Shown here one piece after another: positions 48,782-60,070 of a stretch of 64,000 bases of DNA; the stretch's first letter is position 1; the number at the start of each line of letters is the position of its first letter. Source of the stretch: Straminergon stramineum (lineage: Eukaryota > Streptophyta > Bryopsida > Hypnales > Calliergonaceae); the NCBI GenBank assembly GCA_963920665.1, contig OY987266.1, positions 439,001 through 503,000 of the forward strand. The letters are read 5' to 3'. The notes under the pieces are model-generated. The model was not told the DNA's origin and did not search any database. It saw nothing but the letters and a program-made list of their open reading frames with translations. Made by a program: the position numbers and the translations under genes.

Positions 48782-49843
48782 GTTGAATCAGCTCCCACTT
48801 CTTGGCAGCACCCACAAGGTCTCCAATCTGAATTCAGCCCCCCCAAAACTCCCTTGGGGCGAATTGGGCTGAAATGGGACCAATTAGCCCTCACAAGCAC
48901 CTTGCAACCCTAAGAACGCCAAACCACACCTCACAAGCACAAGACTTCCTCTCCACACCAAATCAAACCCTAATGAAGCTCACAACCACCACATGCTCAT
49001 CATGGGCTGGTGCTACTTCAAAAACACAAGGAAACTCACAATTCTCCTCACAAATTGGATCCTCCACACTCCAAAGATATCAAAGCTTCCAATCAGCCCT
49101 AGATGGAAGCTCCCACTCACAATGAGCACCTCATGGACTACAATGGCTTCAACCAGCCCTACTTGGCTCACCAAGTTACTCAAGAACCCAAATTGGGTGT
49201 CACTCTCTCTCAATGACACAAATCAGCCCTCTTGAGTTCACAATGTCCACTATTAGGTCTCACACACTCACAAGGGCACAAACCAGCCCTTTTGCTTCAC
49301 AAAGTCCTCTACTTGGTCTCACACACTCACAAGGGCACAAATCAGCCCTCTTAGGATCACAATTTCGTCTCACTCACTCACAAGGGCACCACTCAGCCCT
49401 CAATGCATGGAAACGCCTAATGCAACCCACAAATGCTCCCAAGCCTCACCAAGGACTCTCACAAGATTGCAATTGCCAAAATGACAATCACCAATGTACC
49501 CAAGTGCACAATCAGCCCCAATGGGCTGCCAATGTACACTTGCAAGCACAAACTCAAACAAGGAGCATGAAACTAGCCCTAATTAGGTCTGATTTCAATC
49601 ATGAGCAATCTCACACTCAAAAATGAACTCCAAACCTCACAAACCAGCCCACAAAAGCTCAAAACAAGAGATGCAATTGAAAGACCTTTTCTCTTTGTCT
49701 TGAAAAAAAAAATTTACTCACACCATATGGTTTGTAGGTGACCAAGAGCCCAAATTTAGTATGCTCCTCCAAGCTCCAAGAACTTCTCCAAATGACTTGA
49801 ATTTCTCCCTCATGTGCAACGCCAAGTGCGTGGGCCCATAACC
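48782..49843 (-). other. Long 5' leader of the copia element
   Basis: Untranslated region between the 5' LTR and gag. The phrase AATCAGCCCT or AACCAGCCCT (plus strand) recurs throughout. At about 49200-49405 it forms a tandem array of three and a half units of roughly 55-60 bp, each with CTCACACACTCACAAGGGCA. No conserved frame is present. Confidence 0.7.
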
Positions 49844-50088
49844 TATTGAGTTTTGAATGGAGAAAGGCTTTACTTAGATGGTAGAAGATACCAAGGCCCA
49901 TGTGTGGGCTGAACATAAGCTAAAAGCCTTTCACTAATTATCCACAAGCCATGTGGGATAACTAGCAACCTTGAGCTGCCTTTGACTACAAGCAACACCC
50001 AATAGACTCTAAGTCTAACTAAGAGTCTAATACTACTCCTAGGGCTGAATGTACACTATCTACACGATTATGTACATGATCTTCAACA
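49844..50088 (-). repeat. 5' LTR of the copia element
   Basis: Same 245-bp sequence as the other LTR except at two positions (CTAATTATCC for CTAGTTATCC, and CTTGAGCTG for CTTGGGCTG, plus strand). It should contain the promoter. The bases just inside, GGTTATGGGCCCA on the minus strand, are where the primer-binding site should be, but they do not match the usual initiator-Met primer sequence. Confidence 0.93.
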
Positions 50089-50947
50089 ATTGCAACCTGT
50101 AATCTCTCTACAATGGCTAATGCTATCCCATGCTCTCAATTCTCCCCAAATATCAAATATTGTGAGAACCAACATCATTTGCATGTTTGTCAAACTGTTG
50201 ATATTTTAAATTCTATAAATGTTAATTTTCTTCAATTTTTGCATACTACAATCTAAAATGATGTATACTAACATGCCAAGGCACATAAAGTTTTTTTAGG
50301 GTTCTAAGAAAAAATTGACAAAAGATAAAGTAGTTCCAAATCATGTTGAATAAAATTGAGTTTCAGACATGGCTAACTTTGATATTTATTTTCTTTCAAA
50401 TGACAACTAATTTTTTTTCAACTTTCATGGTAATGTGTAATATGTTGCACACTACAACTTTCGTGTATATACTTTTGGACTTTGTCCATTCATGCTTCTA
50501 GTATGTTTTTTTGAATGAAAACGTTTCAACAAAGTATTCAATTTCATTCCACTGTAAAATAGGGTGTCAATTTTTGCTTTGACCCTAGAACAAATTTCTC
50601 TGAGAATCTAATATATGGGTAGGTTTTTATGGGTTGGTTTGTCCAATTAAACCAATGCATTGGATAGTCTTTATAGGCATTAAAAAGTAGTAGAAGATCC
50701 ACCTATTTGCACCTTGTGCCTATTTACACCACTTCAAGATCATTGTGCCTCTACAAAGTACATTTGAAAGTTTCTAATGTTAGTAAACTGCTATGTTACA
50801 TAGTAATGCAAATAGGGCACCTAGCTTTTGAATTGTGGTACATTGAATAAGATAATCCAAAGTAAGTGAAAGAAGGGAAATTATAGTGTTTGAAGAACTT
50901 TGGTGGAAGGCAACAAATGTGTACTATTGGAGAAAAACAAAAAGGGT
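50089..50947. other. Intergenic, no gene seen
   Basis: AT-rich sequence right of the copia element, starting with the second target-site copy ATTGC. No coding or repeat structure was recognised. Confidence 0.55.
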
Positions 50948-51176
50948 TTAACCCTCCAATGTTGACACGGATGTTTTGAGTCCAATGGATGACAAAGAAT
51001 CTTCCTAGATAGGATAGAAGTGCAATTGTTCATTATTGAAATTTTGTGCAAAAACAAGAGATCTTGCATAGTTGTTTGACCTCCAATGAATATTTTTGGA
51101 TTTTTTTAAAGTAGATGATGTCACATGATTCCAAAAGTGATGATTTCCATAGTCACTAGTTTGTCCTTTAAGGTAA
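50948..51176. mobile_element. TTAA-flanked MITE, family D copy 2
   Basis: It starts TTAACCCTCCAATGTTGACA. The right end is degraded (GTTACCTTAAAGGACAAACT on the minus strand). Length is about 229 bp. It shares GAGTCCAATGGATGACAAAG and TTTGACCTCCAATGAATA with copy 1. Confidence 0.6.
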
Positions 51177-51457
51177 CTATACCTAAAATGGCATAAAGAA
51201 GCAATTCAACATTATTAAGCAATGTTCCCATTATTATATCAATGAAATTTTTGTGGAGTGCTATAGGTAGTGAAAAGGGAATTCTAGATTTTCTTAGAAT
51301 GCACCCATATTTTTGGACATCATATGAATAAACTATAAATTTTCAAAGTACTGAAAATGGGTTTACCTAAAAACAATCATAGGTTCTCATAAATAGTGGA
51401 AATATGTTTTAGGCAAGGATCTATAGTATGCTATTTTAGGAAGTGTGTGATTTTAGG

Positions 51458-51852
51458 TGTAAAGGAGGCAACCCATTTCCAAACACTTAAGTGGTTATAC
51501 CTATCTAGAGGGTAAGTTTCTTGGAGGGAAAATTTTCCAGTGTGCAGAAGTAGAGTTAAGAAAGTTTCTATAATTTTCTAGATTTCTCATTCTCAAAACA
51601 TAATTATTATGAATTTCTTAGCGGAAGATTCTATTCCTCCCACCTTGGTCGTGTAGACCTTCATGTTTCCCACAAGGGTTGGTTGCAAAATCCACCCAAG
51701 AATTGAGAGTGTTGTAAAACAATCACAATGTGCCACAACTGCATGAGGAATTGTATTGTAATTATTCACTGTCATCTCCTCCTGCATGGAAAGAGAGCAA
51801 TCTATATTGCCAAAAGGGGGCGGTGATTAGGAATGGGTTGCCTTCTTTAGTA
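51458..51852. mobile_element. GGAGGCAACCC-family MITE, copy 4
   Basis: It starts GTAAAGGAGGCAACCCATTT and ends GAATGGGTTGCCTTCTTTAG, with terminal repeats pairing over about 20 positions. The interior has AGAAGTAGAGTTAAGAAAGT and GGGTTGGTTGCAAAATCC in the same order as copies 1 and 2. Confidence 0.7.
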
Positions 51853-51948
51853 ACCTTACAGTACTTTTAATATTTCCCATTGTAAAATTTGCCCCAACAA
51901 TATGGTCCTAATTCATTTTCTAATTTTACTAGATCCAAGTTGTTGCTT

Positions 51949-51965
51949 AAAGTTTCAAGCAGTTT
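51949..51965 (+). repeat. Target-site duplication of the LINE, left copy
   Basis: AAAGTTTCAAGCAGTTT, matched with one mismatch by AAAGTTTCTAGCAGTTT at 55271-55287. Confidence 0.8.
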
Positions 51966-54900
51966 ACTGAGCTAGAAGATGAATAGGGATAGATCTAGAT
52001 GGAACAATCTCAACTTGAAGGAATCTGCTCAGTCTTTTACAGGAAATTATTCTCGTCTCCCACCTATTCTACAATGCAAAAAGCTACAACAACTCATGCA
52101 TTGTCATGCATAGGAGACAGAATACCCGAGATAATGAAATTAGCTCTAGGAAAACCCATAAGTATGAGTGAACTTGACACTGCCATGAAAGGTCTAGGCA
52201 CAAGCAAAGCTCTAGGACCGGATGGGGTGATTCTAGAGTTCTTCAAATATCATTGGGACACAGTGAAGGGAGACTTCTTCTTGATGGTCACCAAAGCGAT
52301 CGAAGTCCATAGGCTACCCTTAGGTGTCATCAAAAGAGTCATCTCCCTTCTTCACAAAGGTGAAGAGTGGCGACACCTCACCAATTGGCACCCTGCAACA
52401 CTTATGAACACCACGTATAAAATCTTCGCCAATGTCCTCCAACTCCGCCTCCAGCCAATCCTCATAGAGATCATAGATACAGACTAATCTACCTTTTTGC
52501 CCCTTTGGTTCATACTTGATAACATCATGTTGACCCACAAGACCATAGCATGGGCACACCATTCAAAGCAACCCTTGATCTTCTTGAAACTTGACTTTTC
52601 TAAAGCCTTTGACAAGATTGATTGGAAATTCCTATTTAGAGCCATGACAGCCTTTGGCATTCCAAAAAGATTCATAAACATGATGAAGTTGTTGTTCCAA
52701 GACACTCAAGCATCGGTTAAAGTTAACGGAGCCTTATCCCCAACCTTCCAGATTACAAGAGGTGTTTGGCAAGGATGTCCACTTGCTCACTATTTATTTT
52801 TGTTAGTCGCTGAAGTTCTCAATGCAATGGTGAAAACTAGTGCAACATCATCAGTGGTCAAAGGCATCTCCCTCCCAGGAAACAACAGCCAACAAACCAT
52901 TGCACAATTTGCTGATGATATGTCCCTCACCCTTCTAAGCGAGGAAATTCCAATGATTGCAATGATAACCTTGCTAGGGCAATTCTGCATGGCTTCAAGA
53001 CTCATTTTGAATTGGAATAAATCGAAAGGGTATTCGAAAGGAAGTGCAGGCAAGGTCAAGCCTCCATGTGCTAATCAGTTGGACACATCATCGGTGGATG
53101 GCGATGTAATCAACAAACTGTTGGGCACTTGCTTCGGGATGAACTAGACAACCCTCTCAAGCAACTCCTTTCTCTAGGAGAGAATGCTTTGCAAGTTACA
53201 ATATTGGAGCTCCACCTGTAGTAATTCCACCAAGAGAGGAGTTATAGTCAATAGTGTCCTCTTATCTTCAATATATTATTTTGCTTCCATCTGAGGTGGA
53301 ATCCAAACTGGCATAAAACATGTGACGTCATCAATCCAAAATTACCTATGGTTTGGGATCATCTACTAAGCTAGAACTAGGGTAGCTTGGTTGCAATGCT
53401 ATCAAGATTGTGACAAAGGAGGAATAAATTTGGTCCACCTTCCGGATGCTCTCATAGCACTTATGGGCAAGTGGGTGATCAAAGCATGTGAACCAAGCCA
53501 ATTGAACTTGCACTCCCTCTTAAGGCATCGCCTTAGACATTTTCAACCGTACCCTAGAGACAATTGGTCACCTAGTTTGGAATTCTTCATGACTAAATGA
53601 TTCCAAGCTCACAAAGGCTCAGTGGTTTGGAACAAGGTCAATATTGCCTAGAAGAAACTTCAGCCTAAGGTACTCCCAGTGAGATCAAAAGTTGTGGAAG
53701 AACTTGGATCTGAGTCTTCTTGGTTTTCAAGTTTTATCCCATTGATTGGCCCAAGCTTTCCTAAAATAAGAGCAATACAACTTCACAAAAGAGGTCTTCA
53801 TAGGATGAAAGATGCTATTCATCACGATAGATTGCTCACAACCGTAGAGGCCAGCGTCAAGTTTGGATCAAGGCAAAATGAAGAAGGAGCATGGCAAGCT
53901 GCCACCAATGCCCTTCAAGCTCAATGGCAAGGCCTCCTTACTCTAAAATTCTCCAAAGCAACACCGAAAGAATAGGTAGGATGGTTCATCAACGAAGCTC
54001 ACTTGCCTCTCATGGTTTTATAGGTCCCATTAGGAAGCTCCACCCACATTGGGCTGTCGAGTAGCACTTGGCCGCCCGATTGGCATGCAATGGGGTTCTC
54101 AATTCTCCCCAAAGCAAGTATCCTCTGCACAAACACGCCAGAATACTGTGCAAGCCGTGACCTTGCCCAAGTTGGAATCTTTCATAAAGTTTGAGTCGCC
54201 CAAATCCTTCGAGGTCCATCGAAATCAGTCATCCTCTTCTATTTTGGGAGAGTAGACTCCATTAAATGGGACCTAGCCAAATTTGAGTGGATTGAAGACG
54301 GACACAGAGTTTCATTCATGGAGTACTCTGCCAAACTTAGCTGATCCATTCTAAAGAAGAGTCACCAAATTCCCAACCCAATGAGACAGAAATGGGGTGG
54401 CGCTCTTCCAAGAGATTTCCGTTTACTTTGGAAAACAGTGTGGCCCAAGGAACGTATGAGGAAAGAAGTAGGCCTCCTTTGACTAATTTGGCACAGGGCT
54501 ATGGCTATAAACCATTGGAGAGGCCGAATTGATGGGATAGTGGACACCCGTTGTACAATTTGTCCTTGCCGCTCCAAAGAAACAATTCATCATAGATTAT
54601 GGGAATGCACGGCTGCTAAGCGTGCATGACAATGGGTGGTACACATCCTCAATACGCTATTGAAAGGGGTGGATGCAAAGGGCCCATGGCAACCCCTCAC
54701 ATGGAGGCAAGGCATCTTTTCGTTAAGCATTCCGCGAAAATTCAATCCTTTCAAGAGAATTTGGTTAGAAGCCTAAATGATTGCTCTTTGGACTTTATGG
54801 ATCCAGAGGAACGATATGGTATTCAACAACACCTCATGGACCCAGAGCGCTTACTCAACCACATCTGGAGAGGCCTCATCGATTACGGGAGAGTGGAATG

Positions 54901-55270
54901 GGCCAACGTGTGCAGCACCGAGCAGAAATCGGTGGCCACGCAACGCAAGTTACTTGATTCCTTCGAGAAAAGGAGGTGCAAATTTGATCTCTTTGCCAAG
55001 ACGGAGAGCAATCGGACTGGAGGCGGGCTCTGTTTTCCAACCACCATGAAGGGCTCCAGGCGGGTAGAGATGCTGCCCCGCGGCAGGCCACCTGAGGCTC
55101 ATTGCCTGCTCTGCGCCTTGTCCGGTCCCGCCCCTCCCGTTGGTCTGTTCGGTCTTGTTTGTCTTGTGGTCGTCAGTCCGTCTCTCAGTCAGGCCACTTG
55201 TGGCTGACGGGCTCTTGTATTTTATCTCTCTGCGATGAAATGCGTTTCATTTGTTTCAAAAAAGAAAAGA
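51966..55270 (+). mobile_element. 5'-truncated LINE (L1-type non-LTR retrotransposon), decayed
   Basis: Starts inside ORF2, just before the reverse transcriptase. Visible RT motifs are KALGPDGVILEFFK (near 52206), LLHKGEEWRHLTNWHP (52340-52390), LKLDFSKAFDKIDW (52583-52628), ITRGVWQGCPLAHYL, and the catalytic FADD at 52908-52919. A C-terminal zinc knuckle follows (CTICPCRSKETIHHRLWEC, about 54553-54612) as in plant L1 elements. Frames are broken by several stops, including TAG at 52485, and shifts, so it is dead. The 3' end is a short A-rich tail (AAAAAAGAAAAGAAAAG). A 17-bp direct repeat with one mismatch flanks it. The endonuclease and ORF1 are missing. Confidence 0.9.
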
Positions 55271-55287
55271 AAAGTTTCTAGCAGTTT
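55271..55287 (+). repeat. Target-site duplication of the LINE, right copy
   Basis: AAAGTTTCTAGCAGTTT, immediately after the A-rich tail; pairs with 51949-51965. Confidence 0.8.
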
Positions 55288-56105
55288 CCTTCTGACACAA
55301 TTGAAAAGCTTCATAATCACTGCCAAGCAAGAAAACTAGTGTACGCTGAACGAAATAGCACTGTAGCAGAGTCAAATTTCTCTTTTTGAATTTCCGTCTT
55401 TTGAGTTTCAACCTTCCGCACCAACAGACTCCGTTCTTAAAATGCAGCCTTTCCCAGGTACCCAAATTACAAGATACATGCCGGTAGACAGAACGAGAAT
55501 TGTTTTGGGGATGACATGGTTAAATTTCATGAGTTTTTGAACATCCACATCGTCCACATCCATTCAGTCATGACCAACGAAATCTATCCGTTCCAGATCT
55601 GTTTGACAGAGTAGTGAAAGAAGAGATTTGTCACGGAAAAAGCATCCAACATCGACACAAGCATGGCTTGGCATGTCACAACTTCTACTTCCACACTACC
55701 CAGTCCGTTCTTGAAGCAGTGATAGCAACCAAACATCTGAAGAAGTCCTTCTCCCATCAGAGTACCAACCGCTTGCCAGTCGTGTACGACTTCGGACATC
55801 ATTCACAAATGCAGCATGGCAGAGGCTGAAAGCGACAGAATTCAGAATGAATAAGGAAGCCAGCGAAGTGGTCTGCATTTATGAATGAACGGGCATCAAT
55901 CAACGCTCCGTTAAAATCGATCACAACGGATGAGCGTCAGGTGAGTCACCCGTGCGGCCTTCTAAACAACCTGCATCTTGGTTGACTCCTTAAGTCCCTA
56001 ACTTACTCATCGCTCACAGATCCCAAAGAATTCAACGAGTCCTCACCTGCATTACTACTACTACTACTACTAATCAATATAACTGTACCATCAGAAATTC
56101 CACAT
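55288..56105. other. 3' flank of the secreted-protein gene, no further gene seen
   Basis: No convincing exon on either strand. The last 50 bases before 56106 contain a (CTA)n run (CTACTACTACTACTACTA) and would be the 3' UTR of the gene on the minus strand. Confidence 0.5.
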
Positions 56106-57574
56106 CTACTTGCACTCGCTGTCCCCGAAGGCGTGATTCTCGTTCTCGAACTTCTGCGCCTGCGCAGCTGCCGCGGTCTTGGAGGCCAAGGCGGAGTGGA
56201 AAAGCTTGGAAACCTCTGCGGGCTTGTGAGTGTAAGCGGGCTTCGCGTACGCGTTCAGCAAGGCGGCTACGGCGTTGCGCAAAAGCTTGCTGTAGGGATC
56301 CGCTCGTGTGTCCAACAAAGCTTGGTAAACTGTGGTGGTACCATAGATGATTTCGAGATTCTTCCTCAGATTCAGTCCTCCGAAAGCTTTGGATATAGGG
56401 GTGGTGATCTTTAATTCCTTCGGCCACTGCTTGGTGTGGTTGGCCCAGTACCTGCATTCATGCAAAGAACATCTACAATTAGGACAGTCGAAATATCACA
56501 GTCGTGAAGAAATCACATAGAATGTAAGTTTCAATGACTCAGTTGAAGATTTGAGGAGCTTCCACATAGCAGTTTTGATCACAATGAAGGTAACCCATAC
56601 CCATTCACCTTCCGGAGGAGATTTACAACCAACAATGGTATCTTTGAAACAAACCACATAAGAAATCTGATCGGCATTGAAAGAAAATGACGCAACTGCC
56701 TATCAATGGGCCGAATCCACAGGTAGAGAGAAGATGGCACTTGTCTAAAGAAAGAGATGCCACTCTCCAAACGGATGGAAACTCACGTGTTGGGGCAGCC
56801 ATGTGTGCCTTGAGGGGCCTTGGTAGACGCGAAAATGGGTTCCGTCGACCCACTGGTGGAGTCACCGCTAGCAACCTGGTTTTGCGCGAACGACTCGGCG
56901 CCAGTGGCAGGGTCATCTGCATCCAAGGTGGAGGTCGCCTTCTTCTCGTCCTCAGTTCTCGGGTCGTAGTAGAGGAAAGCTCCATTAGCATCACTAGCGG
57001 GAGTATAGATTGAGACGGGACCATTATGCCCAGCGGCGGGGACCTGATCACCAGGTTGGGTAGAGGGAGAGGCAGCCTCATCATTCACCGCCTGGTCGTC
57101 AGAGCTTCCTTGCGCGTCAAGGGTGGTAAATGATGCAGCATCCCCAGTTCTGGCATCGTAAACGTAATCAGGGCTAGAATCCCTCTCTTCCGGAACACCA
57201 ACCGCGTACAATGTGGACGCAGGCTCATCCTGCTGAGTCGAGAATTGGTTGTTGGTGTAGTCGTACCGAGCATCATTGTCCTGTAACTTGGCGTCGTAGA
57301 CGTACGACTCGGTCTGCTCCGGCACATCAGAGAAGATGTTCTCGGAGAATTGGTTGGAGCTGGTAGTCGCCCCGCCGTTGGGTTGTTCGAATTTGTAGTT
57401 GAAGCCATTGTCAGGCACCAGATGTCCTCCTCCCTGCTTGTCGTCAGCGGTGTTCCCGTCCTCCACTGAAAACTGCCAAGGATCTTGAGGCTGGGGGACT
57501 GAGACACCGCGGACGACACAGACGAACAAGCACAACCCAAGCAGCACGACGAACGCCGTTTTCATGCCTGCCAT
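56106..57574 (-). CDS. Secreted protein with Y-x-Y-D modules and PDF1-like C-terminal domain, 2 exons
   Basis: Exons 57574-56787 and 56451-56106 (GTGAGT donor, TGCAG acceptor) give 377 residues. Residues 1-23 form a signal peptide (MKTAFVVLLGLCLFVCVVRG). The middle is acidic and Ser/Thr-rich, with repeated tyrosine modules SYVYDAKLQD, DYVYDARTGD and LYYDPRTEDE, a Gly/Asn-rich stretch and many potential O-glycosylation sites. The C-terminal ~115 residues have the pattern C-P-N-T-Y-W, WPKEL, ISKAFGG, YQALLDTRADPYSKLLRNAV, AALLNAY and a tail of AAAAQAQKFENEN. I know that pattern from protodermal-factor-1-like and related plant extracellular proteins. It is probably exported to the wall; YxY motifs could be cross-linked. 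The upstream Met (57574) is chosen over the one four codons later because both keep the signal peptide. Confidence 0.75.
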
Positions 57575-58286
57575 CTTCAGAACTGCTGGTAACCTCGGAT
57601 TACAACTGCAAAGTGGGAGGATAACATGCGCTGGACCGAGCAGCTGAAACCTGAAGATGGGGTCTCGCAATGGGAGCACTTATGTTGAGGGGAGAGAGAG
57701 AGGGAGAGAGAGGGTGGAAGATGGGAGAACGCAACGGCAGCAGCGAGATTATTGGCGGTGAAAGCGCTGCCATAACTCGACGAACGAGAGTTGCGCCGTC
57801 GCTTGGCAGCCTTGGCTGACCTGCACTGAAATGAGAACGGCTGATTCGGTTCCAAGCGCAAGTCATCATCCTCGCAAGTTACTGTAGCATCGCTACAAGT
57901 CCGGCAAGTTACTGCTTCGGGTCCGGTCCACTGGAGCAGGCACAGGTCATCATTGGGTTCAAGTTCTTCGTGGAGGACGGAGCGGACTATTAACTTAACA
58001 GAGTGCACCGGAACACAACGAACGATCCACTCCTCCAGTGGCATTTGAATCCAGTTGGAAACTAGCAGAATTATTAAGTAAAAATAGATTCCCAGAAGCT
58101 AAACGTCGACTGGCCTAACGCCAGCAGGTTGGTGACTTGTTCTGCAATATTCAAGGATACATAAAAGAATTCCTTGTGTGGTCATCGCGAATTCCCCCTT
58201 AGACTATTGATAAGACAACGTAAATTTAGGCACCCATAAAGTAATGATTATGATATTTGAAACTCTATAAATGAGACTGCTGGAAT
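57575..58286. other. Promoter and 5' region of the secreted-protein gene
   Basis: Rich in pyrimidine on the minus strand, with a CT-repeat tract (complement of GAGAGAGAGAGGGAGAGAGA near 57695-57714), a common feature of plant core promoters and leaders. A 155-codon frame on the minus strand (58044-57577) crosses this tract but has low-complexity, non-conserved composition. Confidence 0.5.
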
Positions 58287-59889
58287 TTAGGCCTTGCTAA
58301 GTTCAATGACTTCAGTCCCTCCATTTGCACCATCCCAATCATCCTCGTCGTCCTCAAACGACTGCCACATTGCGCACTCGGCGATGAGGTTGGAATTCAA
58401 TCCTGAGCTTCCGGATGCTCTAACAAGAACATAATAAATATAAGCAATGTAATAATAACTCTGCCAAATCAGAGCAGTCAGTTATGGACGGACTGATTGA
58501 CGGAGCCTGGTAATATTTAACAAATTTTTTAACTGAAACAAATACTCCGTACTTTGTAAAGTAAAGTAATGCGCATGCCTCACGCATATTCAAACACAGA
58601 GTTTGAATTAGGGCAGGAACTAGCGACGAACCTGCGAGATTAGGAAGCGTGGCAGCTCGGCACTGCGATGAGTATTGATGAGAAATGCCAAATATGGCTA
58701 CTCTCGTTACTAAGAGCCTAAAGGTGTAATGTCTCGTCAGATATAGGACCATCTGGGCGACCTTCCTTGGACATCGGCAACAGACGGCAAGCGTGGAGCA
58801 ACTTGCCGGGAGCGGCATTGCAGATCAGCAGATGGAGCAAGCACTCCAGATAATAGCGCCGAGCTTCTCGCAATCAGTGACGTAGATTTCACATCCAATT
58901 CCACTGAACAACTGTAGTTGTTTATTAAACGCCAAACTGTCCCCGTAAATTCAGCTTCATCTACTGGCCCCACCAAGAAGTGTGATCTTTCAGGACACTC
59001 GCCTCGGCGGGCTGTGTAACTTACTGCAGGCATGTACCATGCGCGTTATGCTGTGTGGCCATTCCAAGAATCCACTGGACTTAATTATTGAGTTAGCTCT
59101 ACTGTAGCTTAGTTAGTTTGCGACGACACGATTTCCGAGGGTTAATGTTGGTATCGTTGCTGTTTTGTAATTATAGTATCCATCGAATCCTAAATTTCGT
59201 AACCTTGTTTTAAGTTAGCGGGGCTTTGCTCACAGGCTTACGAAAAGACGGAATGTCTGAGTGCCCATCTTCAACTGCAAGACTTGTTCCTTCTTTCCAT
59301 TTGGAGTCCTGCGCGATGCTGGGCCCCAAAATCCGAGGTACTAGCCTTCAACATTGAGTTTGAAGTCGCACACATTCGAGAAGGGCCTCTTGATATGGAA
59401 CGCAAGTCTGCAGTCTTCTATTAAACCTCTCAGAATTATCTTGATTATTGATTGGACGATTTTTGCACAGTTAACCTACTATAACTTGATTGCTTTCCGA
59501 TGACCAAATGTTATGGTGTATAAACTTCTCTCAGACCAACATATTTGGACTATGCAATTAAGAAAACATGGTCACGCTCGGCCTAACCCAGAAAGCACTT
59601 TGTAACCCTGGCATAGTGGATTCAGGAATTTGAAAGGATTGGAGAAAAAAATTTAGTAACGGTCAAATTGGTCTTGTCTGCTGTTTTTTTTTCTGGTTTC
59701 TTCTTTGCCATGGCGAGAATTCCTGTGACAGATGCACAGTGCTTCGTCTTGTCCTGCACATGCTTACAGCAGTCCTGCGACTCTAATATGCTGTTGCGAC
59801 ACTTGCATACATAAAGAAATATCTCCCACGTAAGCAGTAAGATTCACACTACTGCCATCACGAATACCGGGAGGGCGAGAGGCAGCCAT
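58287..59889 (-). CDS. Small acidic-tailed protein of unknown family, 4 exons (hand model)
   Basis: Exons 59889-59768, 59308-59242, 58911-58845 and 58417-58287 join in phase to 128 residues. The start is MAASRPPGIRDGSSVNLTAY; then VSQQHIRVAGLLTPNGKKEQ, KMGTQTFRLF, FSGIGCEIYVTDCEKLGAII and an acidic tail with MWQSFEDDEDDWDGANGGTE. The tail exon has clear coding composition and ends in TAA. The first donor is GTAAGC, the second GTAAGC and the third GTGCTT; acceptors are CAG, CAG and GAG. I do not recognise the fold. The small size and highly acidic Asp/Glu/Trp tail suggest a binding partner rather than an enzyme, but this is inference. The exon 2 frame is uncertain: an alternative reading of the same exon gives DSKWKEGTSLAVEDGHSDIP. 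Confidence 0.5.
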
Positions 59890-60060
59890 GGCATATTTTA
59901 GCAATTCATTTGGGGAAAAAAAGATCGTAGGCCAGTACGATGAGAAAATGTAACCGACTCACAAGGATAAGTCCTGATACATGTTCAGCGATTGGATAGG
60001 CAGTAAAATATGTTAATTTCAATTATGAAAGGTGATCGTTAATCAAGCAACGAACAACCC
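59890..60060. other. Upstream of the small-protein gene
   Basis: Short intergenic stretch, presumably the 5' UTR or promoter of the gene on the minus strand. Nothing else was recognised. Confidence 0.4.
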
Positions 60061-60070
60061 CCTAGATCGA

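Larger units (their letters stand above)
44500..50088 (-). mobile_element. Ty1/copia LTR retrotransposon, nearly complete
   Basis: This 5589-bp element in minus orientation has two 245-bp LTRs differing at two sites, so it inserted recently. It is flanked by the 5-bp duplication ATTGC (44495-44499 and 50089-50093). A purine tract (AAAGTGGGAG on the minus strand) abuts the 3' LTR. The order of gag, protease, integrase, reverse transcriptase, RNase H is that of copia. The leader between the 5' LTR and gag is about 1.06 kb and contains tandem repeats. The coding frame is closed by two amber codons, so this copy cannot make a full polyprotein unless these are read through. Confidence 0.97.

Noticed and set aside
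57577..58044. 155-codon minus-strand frame upstream of the secreted-protein gene
   Set aside because: Crosses a CT microsatellite, has no domain, and lies where the promoter and leader of the downstream gene must be.
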